From contig CAJUJU010000014.1 in the NCBI GenBank assembly GCA_910586835.1, positions 6,318 to 70,317 on the forward strand: a DNA stretch of 64,000 nt, written 5' to 3'. The notes below the pieces were generated by a model. It saw nothing but the letters and a program-made list of their open reading frames with translations. It had not been told where the DNA came from and did no database searches. The DNA comes from an uncultured Acetatifactor sp. Its GTDB lineage: Bacteria; Bacillota; Clostridia; Lachnospirales; Lachnospiraceae. Positions 60,659 to 64,000 of the stretch are shown one piece after another; the stretch's first letter is position 1, and each line of letters starts with the position of its first letter. The position numbers and the translations under genes are program-made.

Positions 60659-62407
60659 ATGGCAGGCACCTTTGAAATAAAGGATACCTTTTATATGAAC
60701 GGCAAGCCCTTTCAGATATTGTCGGGAAGTATACATTATTTCCGGATCGTACCGCAGTACTGGCGGGACAGACTGGAAAAACTGAAGGCCATGGGACTGA
60801 ATACCGTGGAAACCTATATTCCGTGGAACGTGCATGAACCGAAAAAGGGAGCGTTCCTTTTTGATGGGATGGCGGATGTGGTCAGCTTTGTGAAGCTGGC
60901 CGGAGAGTTGGGACTGTATGTGATCCTGCGTCCCTCGCCCTACATCTGCGCGGAATGGGAGTTCGGAGGGCTGCCGGGGTGGCTGTTGGCCGAAAAAGAG
61001 ATGCAGGTGAGAAGCTCGTCCCCTGCATTTCTGCGGCATGTGAAGGAATATTATGAAGTTCTGCTTCCCCTGCTGAAGCCCCTTCAGATCACGGAGGGCG
61101 GCAATGTAATACTGATGCAGGTGGAGAATGAGTATGGCTATTTTGCCGATGACGCAGCATACCTTGAGACAATAAAGAAACTGCTGCAGGACGGCGGAAT
61201 CAATGTACCGCTGATCACCTCCGATGAGCCGAAGGCGGAGAGCATTCTGGGAGGCAGGGTGGAAGGTGCGCTGCCCACCGGAAATTTCGGCTCCAAAACC
61301 AGAGAGCGCTTTGAGGTGCTGAGGGAGTTTACCCAGGGCGGGCCGCTGATGTGCGCGGAGTTCTGGGTGGGCTGGTTCGATCACTGGGGCAACGGCGGAC
61401 ATATGACAGGCAACCTGAAGGAAAGCGCCGTGGATCTGGAAGAGATGGTGCGCCTTGGGCATGTCAATATTTATATGTTTATCGGCGGGACGAACTTTGG
61501 CTTTATGAACGGTTCCAACTATTACGATCAGTTGTCCCCGGATGTGACTTCCTATGATTATGACGCGGTGCTGACCGAGGCAGGGGATTTCACGGAGAAA
61601 TATTATCGTTATCAGGAAATCCTCCGAAAGGTGACTGACATACCCGAGGTAAAACTTACGGCGCAGATTGGGAAGAAGGCTTATGGTCAGGTTGCCGTCA
61701 GAGAAAGAGTAGGGTTGAAGCAGGCGCTTCCCGAGCTGTCAAAGCCGGTGGAAAGCCTGCAGCCTCAGAGTATGGAGCGGCTGGGACAGAGCTATGGGTA
61801 CATCCTCTATACCTCTCCGGTCAGAAATGAGAGAAAACTGGAGCGGATCCGCCTGTGGGAGGCAAACGACAGGGCCAATATATTCCTGGGAGAGAAGCGT
61901 CTGCTGAATCTCTATGACCGGGAGCTTCTGTCGGAGCATAAGCTGGCGCAGGAAGCCAGGGAGGGAGAGGAGATCGCCATTCTGGTTGAAAACATGGGAC
62001 GTGTGAATTTTGGACCCATGATGAACAGGCAGCGAAAGGGTATAGACGGCTGTGTACAGATCAACGGCCATATGCATACCGGCTGGAAACAGTATCCGCT
62101 TCCCCTGGAGCACCTGGAGCGGTTGGACTACACAAAAGGATACACAGAAGGGATGCCCGCATTCTACCGCTTCGTGCTGGAGGTGGAGGAGCCGGGAGAC
62201 ACCTTCCTGGAGCTGGACGGCTGGGGAAAGGGCTGTGTGTTCCTGAACGGCTTTCACCTGGGGCGGTTCTGGGAGATCGGGCCCCAGAAAAGGCTGTATG
62301 TACCCGCGCCGCTGCTGCGCAGGGGACGGAATGAAATTGTGGTCTTCGAGACGGAGGGAAAGACGGCGGAAGAGATCTGCTTTTACGACGCTCCGGATCT
62401 GGGCTGA
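60659..62407 (+). CDS. GH35 beta-galactosidase
   Basis: A 582-residue enzyme without a signal peptide. The family opening is FQILSGSIHYFRIVPQYWRD. The acid/base is in QVENEYGYF and the nucleophile in PLMCAEFWVGWFDHWG. The TIM barrel (about 1-330) is followed by two beta domains (to the end; FLELDGWGKGCVFLNGFHLG). It cleaves terminal beta-galactose from imported oligosaccharides. GGGAGG (60645-60650) is eight bases before ATG 60659. It is the last gene of the long operon and faces the LacI regulator across a bidirectional terminator. Confidence 0.92.
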   Translation: MAGTFEIKDTFYMNGKPFQILSGSIHYFRIVPQYWRDRLEKLKAMGLNTVETYIPWNVHEPKKGAFLFDGMADVVSFVKLAGELGLYVILRPSPYICAEWEFGGLPGWLLAEKEMQVRSSSPAFLRHVKEYYEVLLPLLKPLQITEGGNVILMQVENEYGYFADDAAYLETIKKLLQDGGINVPLITSDEPKAESILGGRVEGALPTGNFGSKTRERFEVLREFTQGGPLMCAEFWVGWFDHWGNGGHMTGNLKESAVDLEEMVRLGHVNIYMFIGGTNFGFMNGSNYYDQLSPDVTSYDYDAVLTEAGDFTEKYYRYQEILRKVTDIPEVKLTAQIGKKAYGQVAVRERVGLKQALPELSKPVESLQPQSMERLGQSYGYILYTSPVRNERKLERIRLWEANDRANIFLGEKRLLNLYDRELLSEHKLAQEAREGEEIAILVENMGRVNFGPMMNRQRKGIDGCVQINGHMHTGWKQYPLPLEHLERLDYTKGYTEGMPAFYRFVLEVEEPGDTFLELDGWGKGCVFLNGFHLGRFWEIGPQKRLYVPAPLLRRGRNEIVVFETEGKTAEEICFYDAPDLG

Positions 62408-62426
62408 GCAAGCAATCTATTTACAC

Positions 62427-62525
62427 CCGGCCCCCGCGGGCCGGCAGAACAGAAAACCGGAATAAGAAAGTCGGAAAAAAGAAGAGAGCTGGATCAGGCG
62501 GAGGGTTCCGCCGGATACAGCTCTT
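62427..62525. terminator. Hairpins ending the GH35 and LacI genes
   Basis: CCGGCCC/GGGCCGG (62427-62444) is followed by AAGAGCTG (62482-62489) pairing with CAGCTCTT (62516-62523), with an inner CGGA/TCCG stem. A-rich and T-rich flanks make the second hairpin a bidirectional terminator. Confidence 0.75.
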
Positions 62526-62538
62526 TTGGTAGATGTGT

Positions 62539-63597
62539 TTATGCAATGTCCTTTGCCGGACCGCTGGATTCCCGGACAATCAGGGAAGGTGCAATCAGCT
62601 GAAGCTGAGGAAGCGGCGTGGAATTATAGATGCCGTCCACGGTTTTTACCAGTGTCTCCGCAAAGACATCATAATTATAGTCTATGCTGGTAAGCAGAGG
62701 AGTAGCCATGCTGCAAAGATCGGTGTTATCATAGCCGACCACGGAAATGTCCTCCGGAATCCGCAGACCATGGGCCCGAATACAATTCATGGCGCCTACG
62801 GCGGCGGAATCATTGATACCGATCACGGCAGTGGGAACAGAGCTGGATTCCAGCAGCTTTTCCGTGAGACAATATCCGGTCTCATAATCATAGCCGCCGA
62901 AGGTATCGTAAAATTCGGGCAGAAAAGGCAGCTGGTATTTTGACAGGATCTGCTTGTAACGCTTTCTTTTTTCATAGGAGGAGGCCACGCTGTCCCATCC
63001 GCCCACCAAAGCGATATTTCTGTGGCCCAGAGAGAGAAGATGTTCCATTGCCAGATCCATGGTGTGAATGGCGTCAATACGCACCTGGTAGCAGGAGGTG
63101 CCGTCCAGCTTGCCGGTGAGGATGACAGGGATGGAGTTGCACACCTGGTTCACCTTTTCCACAAAGGATTCGTTGGAATGCAGATCGTCCACCCGTCCCC
63201 CAACCAGGATAATGGCATCCACTCGCTGTTCCTCCATGAGGATCATCTGGGCTTCTTCGATTTCCTGCTGCCCCAGGGAGTTTTCCAGAAGCAGAGAGTA
63301 GCCGAATTTCCGGGCCGCCTGTTCACAGGCGACAAAAAGCTTTGCGTAGTAAGCGTTGCGCACATCTGCCATAATGATGCCGATTACCTTCCGCCTGGTT
63401 TCGGACAGGCTTCTGGCCAAGGCGTTGGGGCGAAAATTGTATTTGTCAATGATAGACTGAACGGTCTCCCGCTTGTCTGCCTTTACACCGGCGTTGTTGG
63501 TGAGCACCCTGGACACAGTGGCGGGGGATACGCCGGCTTCCTTTGCAATATCGTAAATCGTCAGTTTTTTCCCTTCCGGGCTCTTCAGGTCTTCCAT
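62539..63597 (-). CDS. LacI-family transcriptional regulator
   Basis: A 352-residue repressor. The N-terminal helix-turn-helix is LTIYDIAKEAGVSPATVSRV, with the hinge helix NALARSLSE, then a periplasmic-binding-type sugar domain (IGIIMADVRNAYYAKLF to SVVGYDNTDLCSMATPLLTS). It probably represses the operon at 45320-62407 by binding TGAAAC(GG)GTTTCA-type sites. Several start codons are in frame (63672, 63609, 63597). The promoter at 63622-63650 puts transcription start near 63615, which leaves only 63597 with a usable leader and AGAGG, so I choose it. Confidence 0.9.
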   Translation of the reverse strand: MEDLKSPEGKKLTIYDIAKEAGVSPATVSRVLTNNAGVKADKRETVQSIIDKYNFRPNALARSLSETRRKVIGIIMADVRNAYYAKLFVACEQAARKFGYSLLLENSLGQQEIEEAQMILMEEQRVDAIILVGGRVDDLHSNESFVEKVNQVCNSIPVILTGKLDGTSCYQVRIDAIHTMDLAMEHLLSLGHRNIALVGGWDSVASSYEKRKRYKQILSKYQLPFLPEFYDTFGGYDYETGYCLTEKLLESSSVPTAVIGINDSAAVGAMNCIRAHGLRIPEDISVVGYDNTDLCSMATPLLTSIDYNYDVFAETLVKTVDGIYNSTPLPQLQLIAPSLIVRESSGPAKDIA

Positions 63598-63621
63598 AAT
63601 TATATCCATTCCTCTGCCTGT

Positions 63622-63650
63622 ATTATAATATAAATACAGCAATCTGTCAC
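63622..63650 (-). promoter_or_regulatory. Promoter of the LacI gene
   Basis: On the minus strand, GTGACA (63650-63645), a 17-base spacer and a perfect TATAAT (63627-63622). Confidence 0.65.
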
Positions 63651-63824
63651 TATCTGAAAGTTTTTTTGCCAACTGCCCGCCGCGTCTTTATCCTGTTCGT
63701 ACTGTGGACGGCAGCCAGGTTCATTTCATCCTGAAGCGACATACCGGCAAAACATCCCCATATTCGACAAATTAAATTGTAGCATAGTGTCATGGAGTAT
63801 GGTATAATATGCGCAAAGGGCAGA

Positions 63825-63887
63825 GTCAAGTGGTCGGAGAACCGGCTGCCAAGCTTGCTTGAGCAGCCGACTCTCCGACCATTTGAC
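63825..63887. repeat. 63-nt near-perfect hairpin
   Basis: Three nested perfect or near-perfect arms are present: 63825-63840 with 63872-63887 (16 bp, one G-T pair), CGGCTGC with GCAGCCG (63843-63849 / 63863-63869), and CAAGC with GCTTG (63850-63861). A TATAAT at 63803-63808 lies just before it. It could be a palindromic mobile repeat or a structured RNA. I see no gene in 63673-64000. Confidence 0.7.
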
Positions 63888-63919
63888 GAGCGAAGCGACC
63901 CCGGAAAACCGAAGGTTTT

Positions 63920-64000
63920 TCGGGGTATGCCCGAAAACGAACTTATTCGGGGTATGCCCGAAAACGAACTTATTCGGGGTATGCCCGAAAACGAACTTAT
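63920..64000 (+). repeat. 27-bp tandem repeat, three copies, reaching the window edge
   Basis: TCGGGGTATGCCCGA plus AAACGAACTTAT forms a 27-bp unit present three times without a mismatch. Each unit contains the inverted repeat TCGGG/CCCGA. A related hairpin, CCCCGGAAAACC with GGTTTTTCGGGG, precedes it. The array continues or ends outside the window. Confidence 0.9.

Overview
The window looks like chromosome from a gut Firmicute, most likely of the family Lachnospiraceae. Base composition is moderate, ribosome-binding sites are strong AGGAGG types, promoters are sigma-A-like, the tRNA genes lack encoded CCA, and the gene content (HypA/HypB with an iron-sulfur flavoprotein, a GLUG-repeat/MMPL pair, many glycoside hydrolases with ATPase-less sugar ABC importers, an rpsF-ssb-rpsR operon preceded by a DUF951 gene) fits that group. 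No 16S gene is present, so genus is not assigned.

Layout. 1-4150: a heterodimeric ABC exporter followed by a decayed C-terminal piece of a GH29 alpha-L-fucosidase. 4252-6946: a CapA-like protein, a small unknown protein and a membrane-anchored SGNH hydrolase. 6948-11554: a TetR regulator divergent from an MMPL exporter and a GLUG-repeat surface protein that appears C-terminally damaged; a palindrome overlaps both divergent -35 boxes. 11650-19290: a GH31 glucosidase, a small conserved protein, an 819-residue protein with a DUF3626-like region, and a tandem two-unit esterase followed by a MATE transporter. 20760-24634: hypB, a 936-residue iron-sulfur flavoprotein and hypA, with no hydrogenase structural genes in view. 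24674-24998: a tRNA-Glu/tRNA-Cys unit with promoter and terminator. 25149-29663: a small protein, a small alarmone synthetase, an ECF sigma factor with a 340-residue tail, a sirtuin and a DUF218 membrane protein. 29748-32299: a DUF951 gene, an Rpn/PD-(D/E)XK nuclease gene with several layers of apparent control, then rpsF-ssb-rpsR. 32341-35158: an LtaS-like/GDPD fusion broken by a nine-G tract.

35178-63609 is a carbohydrate region: a GH5-CBM2 lipoprotein with an AraC regulator; an operon of alcohol dehydrogenase, aldo/keto reductase, GH36 alpha-galactosidase and FucU; a convergent GH95 alpha-L-fucosidase; then a long operon with two unusual solute-binding proteins, two separate permease pairs, an NHL/TPR protein, a YIP1 protein, a DUF5696 protein, a GH30 lipoprotein and a GH35 beta-galactosidase, closed by an opposing LacI regulator. 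The likely LacI operator sits at the transcription start of this operon. No ABC ATPase is encoded here, so a shared ATPase elsewhere is expected to power both permease pairs. The enzymes point to galactose- and fucose-decorated plant or host glycans; the exact substrate cannot be read from sequence.

The window ends in a 63-nt near-perfect hairpin and a 27-bp tandem repeat that runs off the edge. The observations I rank highest are the dual-permease ABC system (45320-59065), the tightly controlled Rpn gene (29964-31034), the DUF3626-like protein (14217-16676) and the poly-G break in the LtaS-GDPD gene.
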